Below, piece after piece: positions 19,615 to 28,980 of a stretch of DNA of 64,000 nt. Positions within the stretch are counted from its first letter, which is position 1. Each line of letters starts with the position of its first letter. The DNA is taken from positions 1 to 64,000 of the forward strand of contig NZ_JACB01000004.1 in the NCBI RefSeq assembly GCF_000520975.1, in the 5' to 3' direction. The notes beneath the pieces were generated by a model that made no database searches, had not been told where the DNA came from, and worked only from the letters and a program-made list of their open reading frames with translations. The position numbers and the translations under genes are program-made. The stretch comes from Aquimarina megaterium XH134. GTDB lineage: Bacteria > Bacteroidota > Bacteroidia > Flavobacteriales > Flavobacteriaceae.

Positions 19615-19644
19615 CAAAAATAAGTATTATTTGATGATTTGCAA
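19615..19644 (-). promoter_or_regulatory. Promoter of rplS (TTG-N19-TATTTTTG)
   Basis: On the minus strand TTG (19644-19642) is followed after 19 bases by TATTTTTG (19622-19615), an exact fit to the Bacteroidota housekeeping consensus. It predicts a leader of about 65 bases, long enough to hold a regulatory structure. Confidence 0.7.
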
Positions 19645-19767
19645 GTGTTTTGTAATTATTATTAGTTTGCTATTGATTTATCATTCTCAATGTCTGACTA
19701 TTAGAGAAAGCTTAAATGACTTTAAATTGTTGCGAATAGCTAATTATGATGATGTCGTGGCTTTGTT

Positions 19768-20445
19768 TTATTCGTCTAACAGATCAGGTCTTCTGTCTTT
19801 TGTTCTTTGATATGCTTGTTCTTCTCGCCATGTTTCTATTTTAGGAAAATTACCAGAGGTTAGAACTTCTGGTACTTTCCAGCCTTTATATTCTGCGGGT
19901 CTTGTGTAAATAGGAGGGGCTAATAAGTTATCCTGAAAAGAATCGGTTAATGCAGAAGTTTCGTTACCTAGTACTCCCGGAATAAGTCTAATGATTGTAT
20001 CGCATAATATTAGTGCACCTAGTTCTCCGCCAGATAGTACATAATCTCCTACAGATATTTCTTTGGTAATGAAATGATCTCTTACCCGTTGATCTACTCC
20101 TTTGTAATGACCACAAAGAATAATTAGATTTCCTTTTAACGATAATTGGTTTGCAATTCCTTGGTTTAAAGTTTCGCCATCCGGAGTCATATAGATGACT
20201 TCATCATAATCCCTTTCTGATTTTAATTTAGAAATACATTTGTCGATAGGCTCTATCATCATAACCATACCAGCACCACCACCAAATTGATAATCATCAA
20301 CTTGTTTATAATTTGTATCGGTATAATCTCTAAGATTATGAAACTGTACTTCGACCAATCCTTTTTCTATTGATCGCTTCATTATAGAGGCCTCAAAAGG
20401 ACTTTTTAGTATATCGGGTACTACGGTGATGATATCTATGCGCAT
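19768..20445 (-). CDS. trmD: tRNA (guanine-N1)-methyltransferase
   Basis: SPOUT-class methyltransferase of 225 residues that makes m1G37 in tRNAs, preventing frameshifting. Conserved stretches include [12 protein letters not shown] at the start, [11 protein letters not shown] (near 53-63), [13 protein letters not shown] (near 109-121) and the trefoil-knot region [13 protein letters not shown]. Length is usual. A CATCTTTG box (20470-20477), one mismatch from the -7 consensus, lies about 25 bp upstream. rplS is the next gene downstream. Confidence 0.96.
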   Translation of the reverse strand: MRIDIITVVPDILKSPFEASIMKRSIEKGLVEVQFHNLRDYTDTNYKQVDDYQFGGGAGMVMMIEPIDKCISKLKSERDYDEVIYMTPDGETLNQGIANQLSLKGNLIILCGHYKGVDQRVRDHFITKEISVGDYVLSGGELGALILCDTIIRLIPGVLGNETSALTDSFQDNLLAPPIYTRPAEYKGWKVPEVLTSGNFPKIETWREEQAYQRTKDRRPDLLDE

Positions 20446-20510
20446 CTTTATCTAATTCATTTGTGGGTGCAAAGATGCAAAAGAATATGATGAAAATCTA
20501 GAAATTAAAA

Positions 20511-21128
20511 CTACTTAGCGCCAGCTTTACGTTGTTTATTGATTTCGTCCTGAAGCTTACGCATTACTTTTTGCTCTCGTTCCAGGGCTCTTCGTCTGTG
20601 ATCCTCAAACTCTGCTTCAGTTTCGGCTAAAGACTTTTTGGCTTGTAACGTTATTGCATTACTGTTTTTGAATTTATATATAAAGAAGCTAAGCAAGGCG
20701 ATGAGCACACCAATAATAACCCACATAATGGTTTTGTAACTGGATTTGGTTAGTGCTGCTCCAAAAAAGTTAATGCTGTTTTTTTCTTTAGTAACAGCAG
20801 TAAGATCTCCATTTGTTTTGGCAAGTGATTCTTCGAGTCCGGTTATTGTAGATTTTTGCTCATCAATCTTAAGATTGGTAGTGTTTAATTTTGATTCTAA
20901 TGTTTTAAGTGTATCTATAGTGTTGCTTTTAAGTTTGTTTAGCCAAACTAGCTTTACTACTTTGTATTCTTGAAATTTCCCGGATTTTTTTATCACCATA
21001 TCAAATTGCCCTTCGATCTTTTCCTGCCTTAAAGCATCAGCAACAGTTGCATTTTCTTCTTGTGCATAGGTAGTTTCAAAAAAAGATAGAAGTAGTATTA
21101 AAACTAGTAGATACTGTGGTAATTTCAT
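20511..21128 (-). CDS. Membrane-anchored coiled-coil protein of unknown function
   Basis: A 205-residue protein with a signal peptide (to about residue 22, TTYAQ), a periplasmic coiled coil (about 70-125, KSNTIDTLKTLESKLNTTNL), one membrane helix (about 133-151, IMWVIIGVLIALLSFFIYKF) and a charged, helical cytoplasmic tail ending RKAGAK. Residues EGQFDMVIKKSGKFQEYKVV suggest a small folded domain before the coil. Proteins of this layout often sit beside trmD in Flavobacteriia, but no function is established. It lies 65 bp upstream of trmD on the same strand. Confidence 0.78.
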   Translation of the reverse strand: MKLPQYLLVLILLLSFFETTYAQEENATVADALRQEKIEGQFDMVIKKSGKFQEYKVVKLVWLNKLKSNTIDTLKTLESKLNTTNLKIDEQKSTITGLEESLAKTNGDLTAVTKEKNSINFFGAALTKSSYKTIMWVIIGVLIALLSFFIYKFKNSNAITLQAKKSLAETEAEFEDHRRRALEREQKVMRKLQDEINKQRKAGAK

Positions 21129-21480
21129 ATTGTTATTCTTAATTTTTAATGGTTAGATACGATATCCCTATAATGTAGAGTAGTTAGAGAATAAAATAAC
21201 TAATGACTTTGTGGTATAGGGAATATTTATATGTCGTTTCTTTTCGGTTATTAATTTCTTCTGTAACGGTAATAAATGTACGATATTGTAAGTAATTATA
21301 AAGTTTTTTTTGCAAGAATTCACATAGAGATGATTTTGAATCTAGATTGTTGATAGTTAAAATCTTACATCTTTTTAAAACAGGTTTTAGAAATGACACT
21401 TTTTCTTTTTGAAGAATGGCAATAAAAAAAGTCGTTATTTATGTAAATAACGACTTTATAAATTTTAGTAAAAACGGCTA
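21129..21480. other. 352-bp gap between GAPDH and the coiled-coil gene
   Basis: The only firm element is the GAPDH terminator at 21424-21458. A 71-codon minus-strand frame at 21184-21399 has no promoter, family resemblance or coupling and was not accepted as a gene. Confidence 0.5.
21424..21458 (-). terminator. Intrinsic terminator of GAPDH gene
   Basis: The 13-bp stem AAAGTCGTTATTT / AAATAACGACTTT with a 4-base loop is followed on the minus strand by a T-run. It lies 23 bp past the GAPDH stop. Confidence 0.9.
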
Positions 21481-22929
21481 CTAATAATAAGTAAAACGTC
21501 TTACTTTGGCAATATATTTTGATAGTCTAATTACTTGATGACTATATCCATACTCGTTATCATACCACACGTATAAAACAGCATTATTTCCTTTTGCATC
21601 AACAATAGTAGCATTGCTATCATAGATAGAGGGGGCAGAAGAACCAATAATATCGCTAGATACTAATTCGTTATCTAATGAATATTTTATTTGCTCTACC
21701 AGATCTCCTTCTAATGCATATTTTTTAAGTACTGTATTCATACTTTCTTTAGAAGTTTCTTTTTCTAAATTAAGATTAAGAATTGCTAATGATCCGTTTG
21801 GTACAGGAACTCGTATGGCATTTGATGTTAATTTCCCTTCAAAACTTGGAAGCGCTTTAGAAACTGCTTTTCCTGCTCCAGTTTCTGTGATTACCATGTT
21901 TAGAGCAGCAGCACGACCTCTTCTGTATTTTTTATGCATATTATCTACCAGGTTTTGGTCATTAGTATATGCATGTATTGTTTCTAGGTGACCATTAACA
22001 ACGCCAAAACTTTCGTCTACAGCTTGTAGTATTGGGGTAATTGCATTGGTAGTACAAGAAGCAGCAGAAAAAATATCTACTTTGTCTGGATCATGTTCTT
22101 TATGATTAACTCCATGTACAATATTAGGAACTCCTTTTCCGGGAGCGGTAAGTAATACTTTACTAGCTCCTTTTGCTACCAGGTGTCTGCTTAGTGCTTC
22201 TTTATCTCTAAAAGCACCTGTGTTATCTATTATTAGAGCATCCTGAATTCCGTAAGATGTGTAATCTATATCTTCTGGATTATTGGCGCTAATAATTTTT
22301 ACAGTGGTACCATTTATGATTAAAGCACTATTAGCTAAGTCTGTTTCTACGGTACCAGCAAAGTCTCCATGTACAGAATCACTACGAAGTAATGAGGCTC
22401 TTTTTTCTAATACTTCTTGAGTGATAGCTCCTCTCGTTACTATAGCTCTAAGTCTTAATTGGCTTCCTTTACCTGTAATGGTCATTAATTCTCTGGCTAC
22501 CAAACGACCGATTCGCCCAAATCCATAAAGGACTACGTTTTTTGGAGAAATTGGTTTGAATGTTTTTGCATCTTTTAGCTTATTTTGTACAAAGCTATTT
22601 ATCGAGCTGTATTCATCACTTGCCAAATGATACTCATACGTAAGTTTACCTATGTCTAATTTTGATGGAGGTAAATTCATTAATTTGATAGCTTGCGCAA
22701 TTTCTACAGAATCAAAAATTGAAATAGGTTTTTGTACAAACTCGCCAGCATATTCGTGCAGATTGATAATTTCACTTACGTTTTTATCAATTAACTGATT
22801 GCGGAAAAGTACCAACTCGATAGAATTGTCGTACCAAAGATCACTTACAGTCTTTATAAATGCTACTGTAGCGCGACGTCTGTCTGCCTGAAAGGCTAAT
22901 TCTTTTTCATAAACTTCGTTAGAGCTCAT
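21481..22929 (-). CDS. Glyceraldehyde-3-phosphate dehydrogenase, N-terminally extended
   Basis: A 482-residue GAPDH, against about 335 for the classical enzyme. The extra 130 residues form a helical N-terminal domain (DRRRATVAFIKTVSDLWYDN) of unknown role. The NAD-binding motif GFGRIG is at 136-141, and the catalytic cysteine is C292 in ASCTTNAITP. Catalytic and cofactor regions are intact, so it should be active in glycolysis or gluconeogenesis. Extended GAPDHs like this occur beside classical ones in Bacteroidota; which direction it favours cannot be read from sequence. A TACTTTTG box lies about 35 bp upstream, and a terminator follows. Confidence 0.92.
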   Translation of the reverse strand: MSSNEVYEKELAFQADRRRATVAFIKTVSDLWYDNSIELVLFRNQLIDKNVSEIINLHEYAGEFVQKPISIFDSVEIAQAIKLMNLPPSKLDIGKLTYEYHLASDEYSSINSFVQNKLKDAKTFKPISPKNVVLYGFGRIGRLVARELMTITGKGSQLRLRAIVTRGAITQEVLEKRASLLRSDSVHGDFAGTVETDLANSALIINGTTVKIISANNPEDIDYTSYGIQDALIIDNTGAFRDKEALSRHLVAKGASKVLLTAPGKGVPNIVHGVNHKEHDPDKVDIFSAASCTTNAITPILQAVDESFGVVNGHLETIHAYTNDQNLVDNMHKKYRRGRAAALNMVITETGAGKAVSKALPSFEGKLTSNAIRVPVPNGSLAILNLNLEKETSKESMNTVLKKYALEGDLVEQIKYSLDNELVSSDIIGSSAPSIYDSNATIVDAKGNNAVLYVWYDNEYGYSHQVIRLSKYIAKVRRFTYY

Positions 22930-22963
22930 AATGTGTTGTGTTTTAAAGTCTTGAAATTTCGTG

Positions 22964-22971
22964 CAAAAGTA
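22964..22971 (-). promoter_or_regulatory. -7 box of GAPDH gene (TACTTTTG)
   Basis: An exact TAnnTTTG match on the minus strand, 34 bases before the ATG. A well-spaced -33 TTG is not evident. Confidence 0.5.
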
Positions 22972-23004
22972 TATATTTCAAACGTTTTCGTGAAACCTTT
23001 TATG

Positions 23005-23039
23005 AAAAAAAATCCCATTACTTTATAAAAGTAATGGGA
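23005..23039 (-). terminator. Intrinsic terminator of the HtrA protease gene
   Basis: The stem CCCATTACTTT (23014-23024) / AAAGTAATGGG (23028-23038) is followed on the minus strand by an eight-base T-run. Confidence 0.9.
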
Positions 23040-23068
23040 GGTGCTATTATAATTGTGTTTTGTGATGC

Positions 23069-24478
23069 TTATTGAAATACAAATTCTCTTTTCTGACCAT
23101 TTCTGTCTACCAGACTAATGGTGATATCTTCATCTTTATATTTACTTTCGATTATTTCTTTTACTTCAATAACATTCTTTACTTTTTTTCCGTCTATTTC
23201 GCTAATAATAAGACCTTCCAAATTATATCTTTTCATTCTCGAACTTAGTGCTTTGCTAATTACAACTCCATGATCAAGTTTAAAGTTGTTTAAATATCCT
23301 TTAGGAGGATTCATAACTTCTACACCAACATCGTTTATATTATATTTTTGAATTTCGTATTTTGATAAGGTAACCGGTAAAATAAGTTCTTTATTTTTTC
23401 TTAACACACGTACATTAATAACATCTTTAGGTCTCTTGCTGTTTACATATCCTGTTAAATCTGAAAATTTTCTTATTGGTAACCCATCTATTTCTTTTAT
23501 GACATCTCCTTCTAAAAGCCCTGCTTTTTTTGCTCCACTGTCATCGGCAACAGATGCTACAACTACTCCTTGGGTGGTAGAGATACCATAAGCTTCCATA
23601 GCTTTTGGATTTATAGTTCCTCCTGTAATTCCTAATATACCTCTTTGTACGCCGCCAAATTCTATAATATCGTCGATTATTTTCTTAGCATTATTTGAAG
23701 GTACAGCAAAGGCATATCCTACATAACTTCCGGTTTGTGAAGTTATGGCTGTATTTATCCCGATTAATTCTCCTCTTACATTTACTAATGCACCACCACT
23801 ATTTCCGGGATTGATAGCGGCGTCTGTTTGTATAAAAGATTGAGCTTTACCATCAGATTCATCCAAATCTCTTGATTTTGCACTAATAATACCGGCAGTA
23901 ACAGTAGAAGTAAGGTTAAACGGATTTCCTACAGCAAGTACCCATTCTCCGATTTTAGCCGAATTAGAATCACCAAATGGGATGTAGGATAATTTTTCTT
24001 CAGCATCGATCTTGATGAGTGCTATATCAGACTGTGGAGCAGTACCAACTACTTTGGCTTTATAAGATTTATTGTTATTTAGTGTAATTTCTAAATCAGT
24101 AGCTCCGTCAATTACATGATTATTAGTAACAATATATCCATCTTCTGTAATAATAACTCCTGATCCAGCACCTTGAATTCTTCTTTCCTGCGCTCCACCA
24201 TTTCTAAAAAATTCCATTAAATTTCTTGGTGTACGCGTAATCCCATATTGTTTAACATGAACTACTGCATTCACTGTTTTTTCTGCAGCAGTGGTAAAAT
24301 CAATACCAGAAACAGAAGCATTAGTATTAGTTAGGGTATAATTTACAGGGGTTAGATTTGGTTTGGCTTCACTTTCATTAACAACAATGGCTTCAGGCTC
24401 TAAAAACATTTTATATGCGCCTAAAGTAAATATACCTGCTAGGATAGCTACAACCAGTAAACTCAAAAATCTTTTCAT
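23069..24478 (-). CDS. degP: HtrA/DegP-type periplasmic serine protease
   Basis: A 469-residue trypsin-like protease for envelope protein quality control. An N-terminal signal anchor (about 5-24) precedes the protease domain with catalytic triad H121 (TNNHVIDG), D151 (SDIALIK) and S227 (PGNSGGAL). A PDZ domain follows at about 285-375 (GILGITGG, DSGAKKAGLLEGDVI). The last 90 residues (GVVISKALSSRMKRYNLEGLIISEIDGKKV) form a second, weaker PDZ-like domain. It stands alone with its own terminator, divergent from dapF. Confidence 0.94.
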   Translation of the reverse strand: MKRFLSLLVVAILAGIFTLGAYKMFLEPEAIVVNESEAKPNLTPVNYTLTNTNASVSGIDFTTAAEKTVNAVVHVKQYGITRTPRNLMEFFRNGGAQERRIQGAGSGVIITEDGYIVTNNHVIDGATDLEITLNNNKSYKAKVVGTAPQSDIALIKIDAEEKLSYIPFGDSNSAKIGEWVLAVGNPFNLTSTVTAGIISAKSRDLDESDGKAQSFIQTDAAINPGNSGGALVNVRGELIGINTAITSQTGSYVGYAFAVPSNNAKKIIDDIIEFGGVQRGILGITGGTINPKAMEAYGISTTQGVVVASVADDSGAKKAGLLEGDVIKEIDGLPIRKFSDLTGYVNSKRPKDVINVRVLRKNKELILPVTLSKYEIQKYNINDVGVEVMNPPKGYLNNFKLDHGVVISKALSSRMKRYNLEGLIISEIDGKKVKNVIEVKEIIESKYKDEDITISLVDRNGQKREFVFQ

Positions 24479-24616
24479 TTTCTTCTCTTTTTTTTGTTTG
24501 ATTTATGTAATACTAATCTAATAGACTTGTATTAACTCTTAAAATTACAATTATAGTATACTTTTTTTATGAAATTTAACTCACAATTAACAACGGTTTT
24601 TTGATAACATTCTTTG

Positions 24617-24624
24617 TACCTTTG
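24617..24624 (+). promoter_or_regulatory. -7 box of the dapF operon (TACCTTTG)
   Basis: An exact TAnnTTTG match 20 bases before the dapF ATG, predicting a leader of about 14 bases. No TTG at the usual distance is seen. Confidence 0.6.
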
Positions 24625-24644
24625 CCCTTATAATTGAAAGAATA

Positions 24645-25430
24645 ATGACTCTTACGTTTTATAAATACCAGGGTACCGGGAATGATTTTGTAATCATTGA
24701 TAATAGAGATTCTATACTCTCCAAAAATGATACCAAATTGTTTGCCAGACTTTGTGACAGAAAATTTGGTGTTGGAGCCGATGGTTTAATGCTGTTAGAG
24801 CTTCCTCAGGATAAAGAGGATGACTTTACAATGGTTTATTTTAATGCAGATGGAAACGAAAGTTCAATGTGTGGTAATGGAGGGAGATGCCTGGTTGCTT
24901 TTGCAGCTTTTCTCGGTGTAATAAAAGATAAGGCTACCTTTACTGCAATTGATGGTAAGCATAAAGCTGAAATAAAAGATGGTCTGGTGTATTTGCAAAT
25001 GCAAAATGTGTCTGAGATAGAGAAGTATGATACACATTTATTTTTAGACACGGGTTCTCCTCATCATGTTGCAATGGTTAAAGATTTAACGAATTATGAT
25101 GTAGAAAATAAAGGAAGAGCGATACGAAAAGGAGCTCCTTATTTTGAAACTGGTAGTAATGTGAATTTTGTAGAAAAGAAAAACGAGAACGAATTTGCTG
25201 TACGTACTTATGAAAGGGGAGTAGAAAATGAAACGCTATCTTGTGGTACGGGAGTTACTGCAGTGGCTCTTTCTATGCATGCGACCAAATTAACAAATGA
25301 TCAGGAAATTGATATTCATACCCAAGGAGGAAGACTAAAAGTTACTTTTCAAAAAAATGGAAATGGATATAAGAATATCTTTTTGATAGGACCTGCAGAA
25401 CAGGTTTTTAAAGGGGAGATTACATGGTAA
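24645..25430 (+). CDS. dapF: Diaminopimelate epimerase
   Basis: Converts LL- to meso-diaminopimelate for peptidoglycan and lysine. At 261 residues, it has both catalytic cysteines: C76 in ESSMCGNGGRC and C200 in ETLSCGTGVT. The N-terminal YKYQGTGNDFV is typical. It heads an overlapping operon with a GNAT acetyltransferase (7-bp overlap) and mltG (11-bp overlap), joining a wall precursor step and a wall-terminating enzyme in one transcript. The partner gene dapA is 18 kb away in this window. Confidence 0.97.
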   Translation: MTLTFYKYQGTGNDFVIIDNRDSILSKNDTKLFARLCDRKFGVGADGLMLLELPQDKEDDFTMVYFNADGNESSMCGNGGRCLVAFAAFLGVIKDKATFTAIDGKHKAEIKDGLVYLQMQNVSEIEKYDTHLFLDTGSPHHVAMVKDLTNYDVENKGRAIRKGAPYFETGSNVNFVEKKNENEFAVRTYERGVENETLSCGTGVTAVALSMHATKLTNDQEIDIHTQGGRLKVTFQKNGNGYKNIFLIGPAEQVFKGEITW

Positions 25431-25951
25431 CATTAAAAGGGAAAAATATTTATTTGCGGGCTCTTGAGCCCGAAGATCTTGATTTTGTTTATATTGTAGA
25501 AAATGATGAACAGATTTGGGAAATGAGCTCTACCCAGACTCCATACTCTCGATTTTTGATTAAAGAGTATTTAGAGAATTCACATAAAGATATTTATGAG
25601 GTAAAACAGTTGCGATTGGTTATTTGTTCTAATGATCATGCTACACTGGGTTTGATAGATTTGTTTGATTTCAATCCTATGCATAATAGAGCGGGAGTAG
25701 GTGTTTTGATAGCAGAAAAAGAAAATAGAGGCAAGGGTTATGGAGCAGAAGCTTTAGAACTTATTGTAAACTATGGTTTTACTCACTTGCGTTTGCATCA
25801 ATTGTATGCAAATATTTCTGAAGATAATGAGACTAGTATTAAATTATTCGAAAATAGAGGGTTTAATAAAGTTGGGGTAAAGAAAGAGTGGAATCGAGTA
25901 AAAGATATTTATAAAGACGAATTTTTATATCAATTAGTATATGTACATTAA
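25424..25951 (+). CDS. GNAT family N-acetyltransferase (RimJ/RimL-like)
   Basis: A 175-residue acetyl-CoA-dependent transferase. The start MVTLKGKNIYLRALEPEDLDF and the acetyl-CoA loop ENRGKGYGAEAL (about 103-114), followed by HLRLHQLYANISEDNETSIKLFENRGF, match the RimJ/RimL/SpeG-like group that acetylates protein N-termini, polyamines or small amines. The true substrate is unknown. It overlaps dapF and mltG at both ends, so all three are translated from one mRNA. Confidence 0.88.
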   Translation: MVTLKGKNIYLRALEPEDLDFVYIVENDEQIWEMSSTQTPYSRFLIKEYLENSHKDIYEVKQLRLVICSNDHATLGLIDLFDFNPMHNRAGVGVLIAEKENRGKGYGAEALELIVNYGFTHLRLHQLYANISEDNETSIKLFENRGFNKVGVKKEWNRVKDIYKDEFLYQLVYVH

Positions 25952-26984
25952 AAAAATACTATTAGTTATTGCATTATTAGGTTTAATTGCAGGAGGAATT
26001 TTTGCGTATTATGTATATCAAGCAGTTTTTTCTCCCAATACGAATTTTGAAACTGAAACAGCAACCATCTATATTCCTACGGGAGCTACCTATACAGAAC
26101 TTATTGAGACGATTAGTCCTGTGGTTAATGATATTTACAGTTTTGATAGGATTGCAAGAAGGAAAGGATATATTGATAACATTAAGGCGGGGCGATATGT
26201 TTTGCACAAAGGCCTTAATAATAACGATATTATAAATGTTTTACGAAGTAAAAATTCACCTATACACGTAAGCTTTAATAATCAAGAAAGGTTGGAGAAC
26301 CTTGCGGGTAGAATTGCTTCGCAAATCGAACCGGATAGTATTTCTTTATTAAAAGCATTTAAAGAAGAATCTTTTTTAGAAGCAAATGATTTTTCTTTAG
26401 AAACTGCTTTAGCGATGTATATTCCTAATAAGTATGAGTTCTTTTGGAATACTTCTGCAGAACAGTTTAGACAAAGAATGTTGAAAGAGTATAAGCGATT
26501 TTGGAACGAATCCCGAGTATCAAAAGCAAAGCAAATTGGGTTAACCCAAAATCAGGTGATTACTATTGCTTCTATTGTGCAAAAAGAAACTGCAAAAGTT
26601 GATGAGCGTCCAAGAGTAGCAGGAGTTTATATGAATAGGTATAATAATAATTGGAAATTAGGTGCAGACCCGACCGTAATTTATGCAATTAAAAAACATC
26701 GCAATGACTGGGATGTAATAATAAAGCGCGTATTATATAAAGATTTAGAGCTGGATAGCCCTTATAATACTTATAAATATGCTTCGTTACCTCCAGGACC
26801 AATAGCGATGCCTGATATTTCGTCAATAGATGCGGTTCTTAACTATGAAAAGCATGAATATTACTTTTTTGTAGCTAATGTAGAAAATTTTGGATATCAT
26901 AAATTTGCCAAGACCATTAGCCAGCATAATCGTAATAAAAAACAATATATTGATTGGATTAATAAGCAGGGGGTAAGACGATGA
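25941..26984 (+). CDS. mltG: Endolytic peptidoglycan transglycosylase MltG
   Basis: A 347-residue YceG-like protein that cuts nascent glycan chains at the inner membrane. The N-terminal membrane helix (about 5-27) is followed by a LysM-like region and the catalytic domain, with IASIVQKETAKVDERPRVAGVYMNR-type sequence near 211-235 holding the catalytic Glu of the QKE motif, then LGADPTVIYA and SPYNTYKYASLPPGPI. It is the third gene of the dapF operon. Confidence 0.95.
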   Translation: MYIKKILLVIALLGLIAGGIFAYYVYQAVFSPNTNFETETATIYIPTGATYTELIETISPVVNDIYSFDRIARRKGYIDNIKAGRYVLHKGLNNNDIINVLRSKNSPIHVSFNNQERLENLAGRIASQIEPDSISLLKAFKEESFLEANDFSLETALAMYIPNKYEFFWNTSAEQFRQRMLKEYKRFWNESRVSKAKQIGLTQNQVITIASIVQKETAKVDERPRVAGVYMNRYNNNWKLGADPTVIYAIKKHRNDWDVIIKRVLYKDLELDSPYNTYKYASLPPGPIAMPDISSIDAVLNYEKHEYYFFVANVENFGYHKFAKTISQHNRNKKQYIDWINKQGVRR

Positions 26985-27337
26985 TTGTCGACTTGTTTTT
27001 TTGTAGGAAAAAAACAGTGATTTCTTCTTTTTGAATAAAAAATAACACGAATTTATTAACAAAAGTGCATCCTTTTTTGTGAATTACTTACAAATAGGAG
27101 GATTCATTTTTTATCGACTAAAACACTAGGTTTGACGTTTAAGTGTCATTTTTAAGGTTTTTTATGGAAGATTTAACCGTTTTTAAGCCTGTTTTTTGCT
27201 GTAAATCACTGTTTTTCAGTATTATAATTATTTTAACACTTGATTCTTTTTATTTTTCAAAAAAGTTGTATATTTGCACGGCAAAAATTTAAGTAGTGGG
27301 GGACGTCATTTATGATGGCTACTTAGAAATTTTTTAT
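26985..27337. other. Intergenic region after mltG with a promoter for the next gene
   Basis: About 350 bp of AT-rich sequence. A weak A/T hairpin (TGTTTTTTT / AAAAAAACA) lies near 26995-27017 but has no GC stem. The only convincing element is the TATATTTG box at 27269. A longer reading of the next gene from 27296 is in frame but begins with residues unlike a signal peptide. Confidence 0.5.
27269..27276 (+). promoter_or_regulatory. -7 box of the lysozyme-like gene (TATATTTG)
   Basis: An exact TAnnTTTG match followed by C, about 60 bases before the preferred ATG at 27338. The nearest upstream TTG (27240-27242) is 26 bases away, wider than usual. Confidence 0.55.
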
Positions 27338-27979
27338 ATGATAAAGAAGATAGTAGGATTATCTGTATTACTTACAATTGGGGGAATACTCTTGCTAAGT
27401 TTTAAAACAAAAGAAAGTATAGATCTTAGTTCTTATAGTACAGAAGGTTTGGATCTGTATTACATCGCACCAAATTTTAGTGAAATAGAAGACGATAATA
27501 CATTTATCTCTCCAGAGCTTGGTAAATCTTATATAGGGTTTAAAGAGGCTGTTGCTTTTAAAGAGTCTCGTGGAGATTATGGTGTGGTTAATCAATTTGG
27601 TTATTTGGGAAAATATCAATTTGGTAAAGGAACACTTGATTTGATAGGTGTCAAAAATGTAAAAAGAAATAAATTTCTTAACAATCCTGCTCTTCAGGAA
27701 AAAGCATTTTATGCTAATCTGTCTAGAAATAAGTGGGTACTGCGTAGGGATATAAAGTGGTATGTTGGTAGAAGGATAAATGGGGTAGAAGTAACAGAAT
27801 CAGGGATTCTGGCTGCAGCTCACTTATCTGGGCCAGGTGCGGTAAAAAAATATTTACGTAGCGGTGGAGTAGAAGGGTTTGCAGATGCTTTTGGTACTAC
27901 AATTCGTTATTATATGAAACGATTTGGAGGGTACGATACTTCTTTTGTTGTTCCTAACAAAAAAGCAAAAGCAATCTAG
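27338..27979 (+). CDS. Secreted lysozyme-like / peptidoglycan-binding family protein
   Basis: A 213-residue protein read from ATG 27338, where a signal sequence begins (MIKKIVGLSVLLTIGGILLL). The region VAFKESRGDYGVVNQFGYLGKYQFGK (split by family as ESRG...GYxGxYQFG) resembles lytic-transglycosylase/lysozyme-fold proteins, with E in KESRGDYG as the candidate catalytic residue. AAHLSGPGAVKKYL is also typical of that fold. It likely acts in the periplasm on peptidoglycan. A start at 27296 is possible but would bury the signal sequence. It is close to mltG but has its own promoter. Confidence 0.8.
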   Translation: MIKKIVGLSVLLTIGGILLLSFKTKESIDLSSYSTEGLDLYYIAPNFSEIEDDNTFISPELGKSYIGFKEAVAFKESRGDYGVVNQFGYLGKYQFGKGTLDLIGVKNVKRNKFLNNPALQEKAFYANLSRNKWVLRRDIKWYVGRRINGVEVTESGILAAAHLSGPGAVKKYLRSGGVEGFADAFGTTIRYYMKRFGGYDTSFVVPNKKAKAI

Positions 27980-27995
27980 TTCCTTTTTCTTAGGC

Positions 27996-28724
27996 TTAAT
28001 CTCTTTGTATAATGTATATGGTTGGCCTTTTATGAAGATCTATTTCTTCTTTTTTCCATTCTTCAACCGTTTTGGTGGCAATAAATTCGGTAGTTAGTGT
28101 GATGTCACATGCAATACATAGTCTAGTATTGGTATTTAGTATGGTTTTGAGATCAGAAAACATTTTGTCATTTCGATATGGGGTCTCAATAAATATCTGT
28201 GCTTGATTTTTTTCTAAAGAGATTTTTTCCAGGTGTTTTATGGTTGACTTTCTTTCGTTTTTATCGATGGGGAGATAGCCGTTAAAAGTGAAGTTTTGAC
28301 CATTCATTCCGCTGCTCATCATAGCTAATAGTATCGATGATGGTCCTACAAGTGGTGTTACTGGTATTCCTTTTTCGTGAGCTATTTTAACAACTTCTGC
28401 TCCAGGATCTGCAATTCCGGGACATCCAGCATCAGATAATAAACCGATAGATTCCCCATTAAGGCAAGGTGTGAGATAGCTTGGTATCTCCGAGATGTCT
28501 GTGTATTTGTTAACAGTGTGTATAACAATAGAACGTTGAGACTTGCTGGGGCTTACCTTTTTTATAAATCGTCTTGCGGGTTTTTCGTTTTCTACAATAT
28601 AGTGATTTACTTGCTCTAATACCTTTTTAATAGATATAGGAAGTACTTCTAAAGGGACATCATCTCCTAATCGTGTTGGGATTAGGTATAATTTTCCTTT
28701 GGGATCTAGGGGTTTAAATTCCAT
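27996..28724 (-). CDS. RsmI-like SAM-dependent methyltransferase
   Basis: A tetrapyrrole-methylase-fold enzyme of 242 residues. GKLYLIPTRLGDD near the start corresponds to the usual LYLVATPIGN of RsmI, and IGLLSDAGCPGIADPGAEVV (about 92-111) and TPLVGPSSILLAMMSSG are characteristic. RsmI 2'-O-methylates C1402 of 16S rRNA. This copy is shorter than E. coli RsmI (286) and differs at the N-terminal motif, matching the second, shorter paralog seen in many Bacteroidota, so the exact target is uncertain. It converges with the lysozyme-like gene, 16 bp apart. Confidence 0.82.
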   Translation of the reverse strand: MEFKPLDPKGKLYLIPTRLGDDVPLEVLPISIKKVLEQVNHYIVENEKPARRFIKKVSPSKSQRSIVIHTVNKYTDISEIPSYLTPCLNGESIGLLSDAGCPGIADPGAEVVKIAHEKGIPVTPLVGPSSILLAMMSSGMNGQNFTFNGYLPIDKNERKSTIKHLEKISLEKNQAQIFIETPYRNDKMFSDLKTILNTNTRLCIACDITLTTEFIATKTVEEWKKEEIDLHKRPTIYIIQRD

Positions 28725-28980
28725 AGGTTGTTTTATAACTGGTTTTTTAAAGACCTTTTTATTGATAGTGTTGTTGTAATGTGTATCTGCATTTTGTGAA
28801 TTATCAATAAATTAATTAATCTTTAAGGTTTAAGAACGTTTTTATGCCCTTGGTAGGGTGTATACTAAAATAGTATTATTTTTTTTATTGCTATCTATTG
28901 TAACGCTATTATTTGTGATGATAGTATATGGCGATGGAATGATATTGATGCTAACCGCGTTGTTTGGTTATTGTTGCACC

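Noticed and set aside
21184..21399. 71-codon minus-strand frame between GAPDH and the coiled-coil gene
   Set aside because: No promoter, coupling, signal sequence or family resemblance; it fills a gap before a terminator that clearly belongs to GAPDH.
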